Positions 7,050 to 16,665 of a stretch of 64,000 nt of DNA are shown piece by piece (position 1 is the stretch's first letter; every line of letters starts with the position of its first letter). The stretch covers positions 3,844,001 to 3,908,000 of the forward strand of contig NZ_CP119754.1 in NCBI RefSeq assembly GCF_029319185.1, read 5' to 3'. The translations under genes were made by a program, and so were the position numbers. The notes beneath the pieces were generated by a model. That model had not been told where the DNA came from and did no database searches. It worked only from the letters and a program-made list of their open reading frames with translations. This stretch comes from Superficieibacter sp. HKU1 (lineage in GTDB: Bacteria > Pseudomonadota > Gammaproteobacteria > Enterobacterales > Enterobacteriaceae).

Positions 7050-9491
7050 TTATTTCCCGAGCCTGACACTTTTCAGACGCAACGCATTCACAATGACGCT
7101 GACGGAGGAAAGAGCCATGGCCGCCGCCGCAATAACTGGCGACAGCAGTATTCCATACACAGGATAAAGCAGACCTGCAGCCACAGGCACGCCAAGTGCG
7201 TTGTAGATAAATGCAAAAAACAGATTCTGTCGGATATTTTTCATGGTGATTTCTGACAGATGACGGGCCCTGTTCAGTATCATCAAGTCGCCTTTGAGAA
7301 GGGTGACTCCGGCACTTTCAATTGCCACATCTGTACCCGTTCCCATGGCTATACCCACGTCAGCCGCTGCCAGCGCCGGGGCATCATTCACACCGTCTCC
7401 GGCCATCGCAACCACATGGCCAGACGCTTTCAGTCGGGTTATCACTGCTTTTTTGCCATCCGGCAGAATCCCGGCTTCAACCTCATCTATTCCCAGTTTC
7501 CGTGCGACTGCTTCAGCGGTAAGCTGGTTATCCCCGGTGAGCATAACGATGCGGATCCCCGCCTGACGCAAAGCTTTAAGCGCATCCGGCGTGGTTGCTT
7601 TCACGGGATCCGAGATAGCTATCAGGCCTGCAAGGTGCCCGTCTGTGGCCACATAGATAACGGTAGCGCCTTCCATCCGCAACGTATCCGCAACGGCCTT
7701 TTGATTATCAATAACGATACTGTTTTCCTGCATAGCCAGTTCATTACCAATAACAACCCGTTGACCTTCGACATCGCCTGAGACACCTTTACCCGACGGC
7801 GCATTGAAATGAGTGACTGCGGGTATTGCGATCCCCTTTTCCTGTGCTGCTTTAACTACTGCCATACCCAGCGGATGCTGCGAGCCTTTTTCCACTGCGG
7901 CCGTTACACGCAAAAGAGATGTTTCCCCACCCGGATTGAGACTGATAATCCCTGTCACCGTCGGCGAACCTTCCGTGAGCGTGCCTGTTTTGTCGACAAC
8001 CAGCGTGTCCACTTTTTCAAGACGCTCAAGGGCTTCGGCATTCTTGATTAACACCCCGGCCTGGGCTCCTTTGCCCACCCCCACCATTATCGACATCGGC
8101 GTGGCCAGCCCCAGCGCGCAGGGACAGGCAATAATCAGGACCGACACAGCCGCAATGAGACCGTGCGCCATCCTGGGCTCGGGCCCCCAGACAGACCAGA
8201 TCATGAAAGCAACAACCGCGATAAGTATCACCAGAGGAACAAACCAGCCTGAAACGCTGTCAGCCATTCTCTGGATGGGGGCCCGCGAACGCTGTGCATC
8301 AGCGACCATCTGAACAATTCGTGAGAGCATCGTTTCATCACCGACTTTCTCTGCACGGATGATAAGACTACCTGTCTGATTAATGGTCCCCCCGATGACA
8401 GGGTCACCCTCCGTTTTGGTAACAGGCATAGATTCCCCGGTCACCATCGATTCATCAACGGTTGTTTTGCCTTCGACCACGATACCGTCGACCGGAATAC
8501 TCTCTCCAGGTCTGATGCGGAGCTTATCGCCAGGCAGGACATCTTCCGCATTAATATCCGTTTCATGACCGTCTTGATCCAGCCGCCTGGCGGTTTTGGG
8601 GGCAAGGTTAAGAAGCGCAGTAATGGCACCTGAGGTTTGTTCCCTTGCCCGCAATTCAAGGACCTGTCCCAGCAGAACAAGCACCGTAATAACAGCTGCG
8701 GCTTCAAAATAAATGGCCACCAGGCCATCCATGTTTCTGAACGATGCAGGAAACCAGGAGGGGAAGACGGTTGCAATGACGCTGTAAACCCAGGCTACGC
8801 CGGTCCCCATTGCAACAAGGGTAAACATATTCAGGGAGCGGTTACGTAACGACATTCCGGCCCGGGCGAAGAATGGCCAGCCACACCACAAAACGACAGG
8901 AGAGGCCAGAAGTAACTGCAGCCATGTGTTGTACTGTGGCGGTACTGTATTCCTCAAAGCGGGAAACAGATGAGAACCCATTTCGAGTATCAGAACCGGA
9001 AACGCCAGCAACAACCCCAGCCAGAAGCGTCTTGTCATGTCGCGAAGTTCATCACTCGTCCCCGTGGATGCCGTAGCTACGAGCGGCTCCAGTGCCATTC
9101 CACAGACAGGACAGCTTCCGGGACCACTACGGCGTATCTCCGGATGCATCGGACATGTCCACACACCTTCAGAAATCTCTTTCTCCGCCTGGCGGTGAGA
9201 CTGTTTTATCTTATCAGGGCTGACTTCATGGTGGTCGTGGTGATGGTGATGTTCACTGGCATCTTCGGTAAAATAATGATCGGGATGGGCTTTAAATTTG
9301 CTCTCACAGCTGGCGGAGCAGAAATAAAGCTGATGGTCCTGGTATCGAATGCTGCTGTGCGCCTTGTCAGGCAGGATGACCATCCCGCACACGGGATCTC
9401 TCACCTTATGCAATGCGTGACTCTCGTCCGGGGATGATGTCTGCTCAGAAGCAGTCTGGTTGTTATGTTCCACTGCATTGTCATTTTTCAC
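7050..9491 (-). CDS. silP: SilP heavy-metal P1B-type ATPase
   Basis: Silver/copper-exporting P-type ATPase of about 813 aa. The N-terminus holds a TRASH/YHS-like domain (DPVCGM), a His-rich run near residue 80, and a heavy-metal-binding motif (CPMHPEI...CPVCGM). Then come transmembrane helices with the CPC metal site (IIACPCALGLATP), the phosphorylation motif DKTGTLTEG, the HP motif (QHPLG) and the hinge GDGVNDAPA. I choose the GTG at 9491, preceded by AAGGAGAG; an ATG 10 codons upstream is also in frame. It exports metal from cytoplasm to periplasm, where SilCBA and SilE take over. Confidence 0.93.
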   Translation of the reverse strand: MKNDNAVEHNNQTASEQTSSPDESHALHKVRDPVCGMVILPDKAHSSIRYQDHQLYFCSASCESKFKAHPDHYFTEDASEHHHHHDHHEVSPDKIKQSHRQAEKEISEGVWTCPMHPEIRRSGPGSCPVCGMALEPLVATASTGTSDELRDMTRRFWLGLLLAFPVLILEMGSHLFPALRNTVPPQYNTWLQLLLASPVVLWCGWPFFARAGMSLRNRSLNMFTLVAMGTGVAWVYSVIATVFPSWFPASFRNMDGLVAIYFEAAAVITVLVLLGQVLELRAREQTSGAITALLNLAPKTARRLDQDGHETDINAEDVLPGDKLRIRPGESIPVDGIVVEGKTTVDESMVTGESMPVTKTEGDPVIGGTINQTGSLIIRAEKVGDETMLSRIVQMVADAQRSRAPIQRMADSVSGWFVPLVILIAVVAFMIWSVWGPEPRMAHGLIAAVSVLIIACPCALGLATPMSIMVGVGKGAQAGVLIKNAEALERLEKVDTLVVDKTGTLTEGSPTVTGIISLNPGGETSLLRVTAAVEKGSQHPLGMAVVKAAQEKGIAIPAVTHFNAPSGKGVSGDVEGQRVVIGNELAMQENSIVIDNQKAVADTLRMEGATVIYVATDGHLAGLIAISDPVKATTPDALKALRQAGIRIVMLTGDNQLTAEAVARKLGIDEVEAGILPDGKKAVITRLKASGHVVAMAGDGVNDAPALAAADVGIAMGTGTDVAIESAGVTLLKGDLMILNRARHLSEITMKNIRQNLFFAFIYNALGVPVAAGLLYPVYGILLSPVIAAAAMALSSVSVIVNALRLKSVRLGK

Positions 9492-9507
9492 AGTAACTCT
9501 CCTTATG

Positions 9508-9594
9508 CATATCTGAAGCATTTTCTGTCTTCAGGATATGTCATGGATGCGATTACCACGAATGCCGCCGGCATAAGAGTGCCTGCTGCCGGCG
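9508..9594. other. Two hairpins in the silG-silP intergenic region
   Basis: CATATCTGAAG at 9508 pairs with CTTCAGGATATG at 9529 with one bulge, directly in front of the silP ribosome binding site. CGCCGGCA at 9566 pairs perfectly with TGCCGGCG at 9587. Neither has a T-run, so they look more like RNA stability or translation-control structures than full terminators. Confidence 0.4.
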
Positions 9595-9618
9595 TCCCGT
9601 TATCAGCCGTTCCGCTGA

Positions 9619-10059
9619 CTATTCGATTCGCTGGAAGACTTTTTTACTGCCCTCCGGTGAGAATGCGATAACATCGTAAGCCTCTTTTCGGGCCCCCATC
9701 TCCATTCCCGGACTTCCTGCTGGCATACCGGGGGTGGCGAGACCGTATATACCCGAACCAGACTGCATGGCCTTATGTATCGTTGCCGCAGGCACATGGC
9801 CTTCAATGATCAAATTACCTACAACCGCGGTATGACAACTTCGTAGTCCAGCAGGAACAGCATGCTTTTCTTTCAGGGCTGACAGCGCCTGATCATTCAT
9901 GACGTGAGTTCGCACTTCGAACCCGTCTTTTTCCATCGCTTTGCCCCACAGGGAACAACAGCCACAGTTTTCAGATTTGTACATATCAATGACTTTTTCA
10001 CTCGCCATTGCAGGCAGTGACAGGCCGAGAGCCAGGGCCATTAGAACCACTTTTTTCAT
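9619..10059 (-). CDS. silG: SilG, DUF411 periplasmic metal-binding protein
   Basis: Protein of 146 aa with a signal peptide (residues 1-19, ending AMA) and the DUF411 signature KSENCGCCSLW, a CxCC metal-binding motif. A second conserved part is AGLRSCHTAVVG. Met-rich PGMPAGSPGMEMG lies near residue 115. It lies between silA and silP and is called silG in the sil literature. I start at MKKVV, which has a GAGGTG ribosome site. A role as a periplasmic metal chaperone is inferred. Confidence 0.85.
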   Translation of the reverse strand: MKKVVLMALALGLSLPAMASEKVIDMYKSENCGCCSLWGKAMEKDGFEVRTHVMNDQALSALKEKHAVPAGLRSCHTAVVGNLIIEGHVPAATIHKAMQSGSGIYGLATPGMPAGSPGMEMGARKEAYDVIAFSPEGSKKVFQRIE

Positions 10060-10086
10060 ACTCACCTCTGTATATTATCGATATAA

Positions 10087-10102
10087 ACCCTGACGTCAGG
10101 GT
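10087..10102. promoter_or_regulatory. Perfect 16-bp palindrome upstream of silG
   Basis: ACCCTGACGTCAGGGT is a complete palindrome 28 bp upstream of the silG start, followed by an AT-rich stretch that could hold a -10 element. It differs from the SilR boxes in this window. It resembles operators of MerR-type metal regulators in style but matches none I can name, so the regulator is unknown. Confidence 0.45.
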
Positions 10103-10145
10103 GAATCAGTGCAGAAGGACGCCCACTGGGGGCGCCCTTTCAGGG

Positions 10146-13100
10146 TTATGACACGCTTTTTTTATGTCTGCGCAGCCAGATTAATTTGTAGGCGGCAGGA
10201 ATAATGAACAGGGACAGCAGCGGAGCCGTGATCATCCCACCAATCATTGGCGCAGCAATACGGCTCATGACTTCTGAACCTGCGCCGGTTCCCCAGAGTA
10301 TTGGCAGCAGACCCGCAATGATCACCGCCACGGTCATGGCTTTCGGCCGGACACGCAGTACGGCACCATGATAGAGGGCTTCATCAAGACCTTCCGGTGT
10401 GAACGTCTCTTTACGGGACAATTCCGGGTGCGCTTCAATGGCATGACGCAGATACATCAGCATGACCACGCCAAACTCTGCTGCCACCCCGGCCAGGGCG
10501 ATAAACCCGGTTCCGGTCGCCACTGACATATGGAAGCCCTGCCAGTACAGGAACCATATTCCGCCAACCAGGGCGAACGGCAGGCTCATCAGGATCAGCA
10601 GGGCTTCGTCAACCCGGCGGAATGCCAGATACAACAGGATGAAAATGATCATCACCGTCATCGGCACCATCAGCTTCAGTTTCTTGTTGGCATGCTCAAG
10701 CAGTTCAAACTGTCCGGAGAATGCCACACTGGTTCCCGGTCTCAGTTTCACTTTCTCGCTGATGGCCGTCTTAATGTCGTTAACCACCGACACCATGTCC
10801 CTGCCGCGGGCATCAACATAAATCCAGCTGGCTGGCCGGGCATTTTCGGTTTTCAGCATGGTTGGTCCAGAAACGACGTTAATATCCGCGACATCGCCCA
10901 GCGTGATCTGCTGCTTCATCGGGGTCAGGATCGGCATCTGTTTCAGCGCCTGCGGACTGTTCCGGTAATCCTGCGGGTAGCGAATGTTAATAGGGTACCG
11001 GGCCACCCCTTCAACCGTCTCACCCACCATAGCACCTCCGATTGCTGAAGAGACGAACAGCTGGACATCACCTACCGTCATCCCGTAGCGGGAGGCTTTC
11101 TCCCGGTTGATATCGATATCGATGTAGCGCCCGCCCTCAAGTCGCTCAGCCAGGACAGACACCACGCCAGGCACGGTTTTGGCTACCGCCTCGATACTCT
11201 GCGCCGTCGCGTCGATATCGGACAGAACAGTCCCGGACACTTTGATACCTATCGGGCTTTTGATCCCGGTTGAGAGCATATCAATACGGTTACGGATAGG
11301 CGGCACCCAGAGGTTTGCCAGACCCGGTAAACGGACTGTCCTGTCGAGTTCATCAATAATCTTGTCAATTGTCATGCCGGGACGCCACTGATCCTCAGGT
11401 TTGAGCTGGATCGTGGTTTCCACCATTTCGAGCGGCGCGGAATCCGTTGCGGTCTCTGCTTTACCGGTCTTGCCAAATACAGAAGCCACTTCAGGAACGC
11501 TTTTGATTAACTTGTCTGTTGTCTGCAGGAGCGCTGCAGCTTCTGCCGGAGAGACGCCAGGCAAGGTCGACGGCATATACAGCAGATCGCCCTCGTTAAT
11601 CTTCGGCAGAAATTCACCGCCCACCTGACTCAGTGGCCAGATAACCGTGAAAATGGACAAGGCCGCAACCAGCAGGGTTGTTTTTGGCCAGTGGAGGACC
11701 CGCAGCAGCAAAGGATGATACGCTTTGATCAGCACCCGGTTCAGGGGGTTACTTGTCTCGGCAGGAATTTTCCCCCGGATCCAGAATCCCATCAGAATAG
11801 GAATGACGATGATGGCCAGTGCGGCCGCTCCCGCCATGGAGTACGTTTTCGTGAATGCCAGCGGGCCAAACAGACGACCTTCCTGCCCTTCCAGGGTAAA
11901 GATAGGAATAAAGGACAGGGTGATGATCAGCAGGCTAATGAACAACGCGGGTCCCACTTCCACGGAGGCGTCGGTAATCACCTTCCAGCGGGTGGCGTTG
12001 TCAATCTGCTCACCCGGATGCTGATGATCCCACTCCTCAAGCCGTTTGTGCGCATTTTCAATCATCACAATGGCGGCATCCACCATCGCACCGACGGCAA
12101 TCGCTATCCCTCCCAGCGACATGATATTGGCGTTCAGTCCCTGGAAGTGCATGACGATAAAGGCGATACACAGGCCAAGCGGCAGAGAGATAATCGCCAC
12201 CAGGGCAGAACGTACGTGCCACAGGAACAGAGCACAGACGATGGCCACCACGATAAACTCTTCCAGAAGTTTGGAACTGAGGTTATCAATCGCCCGGTCG
12301 ATTAACTGGCTGCGATCGTAGGTGGTCACGATTTCAACGCCTTCCGGCAGGCTGGCCTTCAGCGTCTCCAGTTTATCCCTCACTGCCGTGATAACGTCGC
12401 GCGCATTTTTACCCGACCGCAGGATCACCACGCCGCCAGCGACTTCTCCCTGGCCGTTCAGCTCGGCAATACCACGCCTCATTTCGGGCCCGGTCTGCAC
12501 GCGGGCAACATCCCGCAGATAAACCGGCACGCCGTTCTCACCTGTTTTCAGGACGATGTTATTAAAATCATCAATGCTCTGAAGATAACCGCTGGCACGG
12601 ACCATATACTCCGCTTCGGCCATTTCAACGGATGAGCCACCGGCCTCCTGGTTAGACGATTCAAGTGCCTGTTTCACTTCGGGCAGGCTGATACCGTACT
12701 GGGACAGTTTTACCGGATTGACCTGAATCTGGTACTGTTTCACCACGCCGCCAACCGAAGCGACCTCAGCCACGTTCGGGATGGTTTTCAGCTCAAATTT
12801 CAGGAACCAGTCCTGCAGAGAGCGCAGTTCTGAAAGGTCGTGTTTTCCGTTGCGATCGACAAGGGCATATTCAAATATCCAGCCCACTCCCGTGGCGTCC
12901 GGGCCGATTTCAGAGCTCACACCCGCAGGCAGTTTGCCCTGAACCTGATTCAGGTATTCCAGCACGCGCGAACGGGCCCAGTACAGATCGGTGCCGTCTT
13001 CAAAAATGACATACACATACGAATCACCGAACTGTGAAAAGCCACGCACGGTTTTTGCGCCAGGTACGGACAGCATGGTGGTGGTAAGCGGATAGGTGAC

Positions 13101-13292
13101 CTGGTTTTCTACAATCTGCGGGGCCTGTCCGGGATAGCTGGTTTTAATAATGACCTGCACATCTGACAGGTCAGGCAGCGCATCGACCGGCGTGTTAATT
13201 ATCGTCCATGTGCCCCAGATGCTGAGAAACAGTGCGCCCATCATGACCAGGAAACGGTTGGCGACAGAGCGCCGGATAATCCATTCAATCAT
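10146..13292 (-). CDS. silA: SilA RND heavy-metal efflux pump
   Basis: CusA/SilA-type inner-membrane proton antiporter of 1048 aa. It has the classic RND layout: first transmembrane helix near residue 12, a large periplasmic loop, a TM helix group including GAMVDAAIVMIENAHKRLE near residue 400, a second periplasmic loop and a second TM group ending at residue 1040. In the family, Met residues relay Ag(I)/Cu(I) through the periplasmic cleft to the SilC channel. It lies 10 bp after silB. The length is normal and no damage is visible. Confidence 0.96.
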   Translation of the reverse strand: MIEWIIRRSVANRFLVMMGALFLSIWGTWTIINTPVDALPDLSDVQVIIKTSYPGQAPQIVENQVTYPLTTTMLSVPGAKTVRGFSQFGDSYVYVIFEDGTDLYWARSRVLEYLNQVQGKLPAGVSSEIGPDATGVGWIFEYALVDRNGKHDLSELRSLQDWFLKFELKTIPNVAEVASVGGVVKQYQIQVNPVKLSQYGISLPEVKQALESSNQEAGGSSVEMAEAEYMVRASGYLQSIDDFNNIVLKTGENGVPVYLRDVARVQTGPEMRRGIAELNGQGEVAGGVVILRSGKNARDVITAVRDKLETLKASLPEGVEIVTTYDRSQLIDRAIDNLSSKLLEEFIVVAIVCALFLWHVRSALVAIISLPLGLCIAFIVMHFQGLNANIMSLGGIAIAVGAMVDAAIVMIENAHKRLEEWDHQHPGEQIDNATRWKVITDASVEVGPALFISLLIITLSFIPIFTLEGQEGRLFGPLAFTKTYSMAGAAALAIIVIPILMGFWIRGKIPAETSNPLNRVLIKAYHPLLLRVLHWPKTTLLVAALSIFTVIWPLSQVGGEFLPKINEGDLLYMPSTLPGVSPAEAAALLQTTDKLIKSVPEVASVFGKTGKAETATDSAPLEMVETTIQLKPEDQWRPGMTIDKIIDELDRTVRLPGLANLWVPPIRNRIDMLSTGIKSPIGIKVSGTVLSDIDATAQSIEAVAKTVPGVVSVLAERLEGGRYIDIDINREKASRYGMTVGDVQLFVSSAIGGAMVGETVEGVARYPINIRYPQDYRNSPQALKQMPILTPMKQQITLGDVADINVVSGPTMLKTENARPASWIYVDARGRDMVSVVNDIKTAISEKVKLRPGTSVAFSGQFELLEHANKKLKLMVPMTVMIIFILLYLAFRRVDEALLILMSLPFALVGGIWFLYWQGFHMSVATGTGFIALAGVAAEFGVVMLMYLRHAIEAHPELSRKETFTPEGLDEALYHGAVLRVRPKAMTVAVIIAGLLPILWGTGAGSEVMSRIAAPMIGGMITAPLLSLFIIPAAYKLIWLRRHKKSVS

Positions 13293-13302
13293 CGTCGTCT
13301 CC

Positions 13303-14595
13303 TCAGTGCCCTGAATGCATATTTACAGGCTGCTCAGACATTGCTGGCATACTGTTTTCTGTTTTTTCAGGGTGGCGCATACGTTCCAGCGCGCCCGTAA
13401 TATTGGCTTCGGAGTCAATGAGGAACAGGCCACTGACCACCACGGTATCGCCTTCATTCAGGCCGGAGCCAATGCCGGACTGTTGCTGTGATTCATGCAG
13501 AACGTGGATCTGTTTCGGCACAAACTTGCCTTCATCATCAACAGTAATCACGCGCTGTTCTTTGCCGGTATCGATAACGGCCTGGCTTGGTATCAGCAGC
13601 ATCTCCTGGCTCTTGGTATTCAGTTTCAGATAGGCATTCATGCCCGGCTTGAGAAACTCATCCTTATTAGAAACCTGGAGACGGACCTGAAGCGTACGGG
13701 TTGTCTGATCCACGCTGGGAAGAATGTTCCATTTTTCGACATGGAATGTTTTATCCGGATAAGCCGGTACCGAAATTTCAAACTGCGACGTATCTTTCAG
13801 CAGATATGCGATAGATTCTGGCACTGCAGCGCTGATCCAGACCGGGTCCATCCCCTGAATCTGAGCCACTACTTTATCTTTCGAAATATTCATTCCGGTG
13901 CGCAGGTCAAACGCAGTAATGACACCATCAATAGGTGCTTTAATGGTAAAACGGGTCTGGATTGTGCGGGTTGAACGCAGCCTTTGAATATCCTCTTCCG
14001 GCATACCAGCTAGACGAAGTCGCTCCAGAACCCCTTTTATCTGGGTTGACGTACCGCCTGTACCGGATAACAGCAGGAACTCACTTTGTGCCTCAACCCA
14101 TTCAGGAATGGTGATATCGATAAGCGGAGTGCCTTTCTTCACATGATCGCCAATCGTCAGGGGATACACTTTTTCGACGAAACCGTCAGAGCGCGCCTGC
14201 ACAATGACAAACTGATACTCGTTGTAACTGACATTAGCCGGGATTGTCTGAGAATAATTCAGCATTCCTCGCGTGACTTTTTGCGTTTTTAATCCCAGAT
14301 TCTGAACCTGCGTTGGATCGATACGGATCCCGCCACTGCTTTTATCGCCGCTTTCATCAGCATATTTTGGCACCAGGTCCATATCCATAAAGGGAGATTT
14401 TCCGGGTTTATCAAATTTGGTATCCGGTTTCATCGGGTCATACCAGAAAAGTACCTTTCGCTCCGGTGCCTTTTGTTCGGTTTGTACTGTTTTTTGTGAT
14501 GAGTTTACATACTGCCAGGCAGTAACCGATATCAGCCCTCCTGCTATGAGGCTGCTGATAATTATTGCAGCATATTTTATCTTTAAAGAAGCCAT
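13303..14595 (-). CDS. silB: SilB membrane-fusion (periplasmic adaptor) protein
   Basis: CusB/SilB adaptor of 430 aa. It has an N-terminal membrane segment (residues 8-26), a heavy-metal-binding YHS-like motif (FWYDPMKP...SPFMDMDLVPKY near residue 50), an alpha-hairpin, a lipoyl domain and a beta-barrel. The Met/His-rich tail (MPAMSEQPVNMHSGH) is typical of Sil. It bridges SilA and SilC and receives metal from SilF. It lies 10 bp before silA. Confidence 0.95.
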   Translation of the reverse strand: MASLKIKYAAIIISSLIAGGLISVTAWQYVNSSQKTVQTEQKAPERKVLFWYDPMKPDTKFDKPGKSPFMDMDLVPKYADESGDKSSGGIRIDPTQVQNLGLKTQKVTRGMLNYSQTIPANVSYNEYQFVIVQARSDGFVEKVYPLTIGDHVKKGTPLIDITIPEWVEAQSEFLLLSGTGGTSTQIKGVLERLRLAGMPEEDIQRLRSTRTIQTRFTIKAPIDGVITAFDLRTGMNISKDKVVAQIQGMDPVWISAAVPESIAYLLKDTSQFEISVPAYPDKTFHVEKWNILPSVDQTTRTLQVRLQVSNKDEFLKPGMNAYLKLNTKSQEMLLIPSQAVIDTGKEQRVITVDDEGKFVPKQIHVLHESQQQSGIGSGLNEGDTVVVSGLFLIDSEANITGALERMRHPEKTENSMPAMSEQPVNMHSGH

Positions 14596-14708
14596 ACAAT
14601 TTCTCGCTGAAAAATCAAAACACCTGGCATATGCGCCCGATCATTCATTCACAGTAATCCCTTAATGAATGTTCAGGCGCACTGGATGTATTCGCTCCGG
14701 ACTGATAA

Positions 14709-15062
14709 TCAGGATTGCGTAACGTTAATGCTTTTGAGTAAGGAGATATTGCCCTGCTGAATAAACGAGAAATCGACATGGTTGCCGGTTTTCAGGGCAT
14801 TGATAGCGTCGTCTGCATTAACAAAAGTGAAGCGCATGGTCATTGCAGGCCAGCCCACAGCAGGGATTGCTTCGTGCGAAATGGTAATCTTTTTACTATT
14901 CATATCAATGTCTTTAACGACACCGGTGCCCTTGATAACCTGCTGTACCGAAGCATCACTGGCAGCATTCATATCGCCATGCTGATGTGTTTCAGCATGA
15001 AGACCGGCAGAAAACATGACAGAGAAGGCACCAAATAAAACGGCTTTAAGTGAATTACGCAT
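14709..15062 (-). CDS. silF: SilF periplasmic metallochaperone
   Basis: CusF-family chaperone of 117 aa with a signal peptide (residues 1-23). The metal-site region HEAIPAVGWPAMTMRF contains the His, Trp and two Met residues that hold Ag(I)/Cu(I) in CusF, the Trp capping the metal. It passes metal to SilB for export. It lies 28 bp after silC in the silCFBA operon. Confidence 0.95.
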   Translation of the reverse strand: MRNSLKAVLFGAFSVMFSAGLHAETHQHGDMNAASDASVQQVIKGTGVVKDIDMNSKKITISHEAIPAVGWPAMTMRFTFVNADDAINALKTGNHVDFSFIQQGNISLLKSINVTQS

Positions 15063-15090
15063 TTTTAATTTCCTGATTAATTAAATAAAT

Positions 15091-16476
15091 TTACTCTACC
15101 CAACCGCCACCCAGCGCGGTAAACAGATTAATTTCGTTAACCTGTCGGGAATAGGTAAGATCGAGAATGGTTTGCTGCGTAGCGAAGAGGGAACGTTCTG
15201 CATCCAGCACTTCGATGTAACTGACAGCACCACTTGCATATAATCCTCTGGCACGCTGGAGAGTTATCTGAAGTGAATCAAGATAACGCTGCTGTGACTC
15301 AAGTTGCTGGCTAAGGCTGTCGCGCAGCGCAAGCGTGTCGGAAACATCCTTAAAGGCTGACTGAATTTTTTGTTCGTAATTAACCACCGATTGTTGCTGG
15401 CGAATTTCAGCCAGCTTCAGATTGGCTTTATTCCTGCCAGCATTAAAAATAGGAATTTCAATTTTAGGGATAAAATTCCACATTCCACTTCCTGACGTAA
15501 ACAGGCTTGACAGCTCCGTACTGCTTGCGGAAAGACCACTGGTCAGGGTAATGGAGGGGAAAAAGGCCGCTCGCGCTGCGCCAATATTGGCATCAGCCGC
15601 TTTCAGCTGATATTCCGCTTCCATAATATCCGGTCGCTGCAGCAAAATTTGTGAAGATAGATTTGGTGGCAATTTTACTGGTGCGATCTCCCCGCCTTTC
15701 ATCCCTTTTTCTGACGGAAGTGCGCGGTACGTTCCCAGCACCAGTTGCAGGGCATTGTTTGCCTGAGCCAGATCGCCTTCTCGTTTGGCTATTTCGGCGC
15801 GGGTACTTTCGATTTGTCCTCTCGCCTGTTCAAGTGCCAGAACGTTCGTACTCCCGGTCACGAGCTGTTGCTCAACGAAAGCATAGGACTGTTCATAATT
15901 TTTCAGCGTTTCCCGCGCAATACGGAGTTGTTCGTACGCCAGTTGCTGGCTGAAATAGCTCTGTGAAACGTTGGAGACCAGCAGGATGTGTACGGCCCGA
16001 CGGGCTTCTTCGCTGGCAAAGTAGTTCTGGCGGTCAGCATCACTCATGTTCTTAAGTTTGCCGAAAAAATCGAGCTCATAGCTGAGCTCCAGTCTCGCGT
16101 CGTACTCCTGTGTGGTCGGCTTGTCACCTTTCAGACCACCGCTGTATGTTATCCCGGATGAGGCATTCAGCTGGGGGTAACGATCTGCATCCGTGACGTT
16201 GAACTGGGCTCGGGCCTCTTCAACCTTCAGGGCAGCCATTCTCAAATCACGGTTATTAGTCAGAGCTTCACCGATCAACCGGGTAACCTGGGGATCGACA
16301 AAAAAGTTACGCCAGCCCGTATCCTGATAGCCATTTACCGCTGGCGTCAGGCTGTTATGGGACAGTGAAAACTGCTGGGGTACCGGTGCTGCGGGCCGCT
16401 GATATTCAGGCGCAAGCGACACGCAGCCTGCCAGGATGAATATCGTGCTAATGCTGAGTAATTTTAATTTGAACAT
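15091..16476 (-). CDS. silC: SilC outer-membrane efflux channel
   Basis: TolC-like outer-membrane factor of 461 aa, NodT/CusC type. It is a lipoprotein: the lipobox LAGC follows a short signal (residues 1-17), so the protein is anchored at the Cys. An in-frame reading extends upstream to 16779, but the start giving MFKLKLLSIS is chosen because it creates the signal peptide and gives the usual length. Two OEP repeats follow. It is the first gene of silCFBA, divergent from silR. Confidence 0.95.
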   Translation of the reverse strand: MFKLKLLSISTIFILAGCVSLAPEYQRPAAPVPQQFSLSHNSLTPAVNGYQDTGWRNFFVDPQVTRLIGEALTNNRDLRMAALKVEEARAQFNVTDADRYPQLNASSGITYSGGLKGDKPTTQEYDARLELSYELDFFGKLKNMSDADRQNYFASEEARRAVHILLVSNVSQSYFSQQLAYEQLRIARETLKNYEQSYAFVEQQLVTGSTNVLALEQARGQIESTRAEIAKREGDLAQANNALQLVLGTYRALPSEKGMKGGEIAPVKLPPNLSSQILLQRPDIMEAEYQLKAADANIGAARAAFFPSITLTSGLSASSTELSSLFTSGSGMWNFIPKIEIPIFNAGRNKANLKLAEIRQQQSVVNYEQKIQSAFKDVSDTLALRDSLSQQLESQQRYLDSLQITLQRARGLYASGAVSYIEVLDAERSLFATQQTILDLTYSRQVNEINLFTALGGGWVE

Positions 16477-16578
16477 AACGCTTCTCGTCCAGGCAGACCT
16501 GGTAAATGGTTCAAATGAAGTCCAGAGTATTGATAGGGGTACTTTACCTAACGCTCTCTGTTTGCCGAGTGACAGGAT

Positions 16579-16596
16579 AATGACAATGTTGTCATT
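16579..16596. promoter_or_regulatory. SilR/CusR-type operator between silC and silR
   Basis: AATGACAATGTTGTCATT is an inverted repeat (AATGACA / TGTCATT, 4-nt spacer) that matches the core of the known CusR box. It lies 103 bp upstream of silC and 70 bp upstream of silR, so it can control both directions. Confidence 0.8.
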
Positions 16597-16665
16597 TTTG
16601 CTGTAATCCGTTGATAACGATCGTGGGCGCAATAGAATGACATTAGCAGCCAGCCGGGGAGCAAG

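Noticed and set aside
11691..12305. Rightward frame of 204 codons within silA
   Set aside because: Antisense shadow of silA, which is intact.
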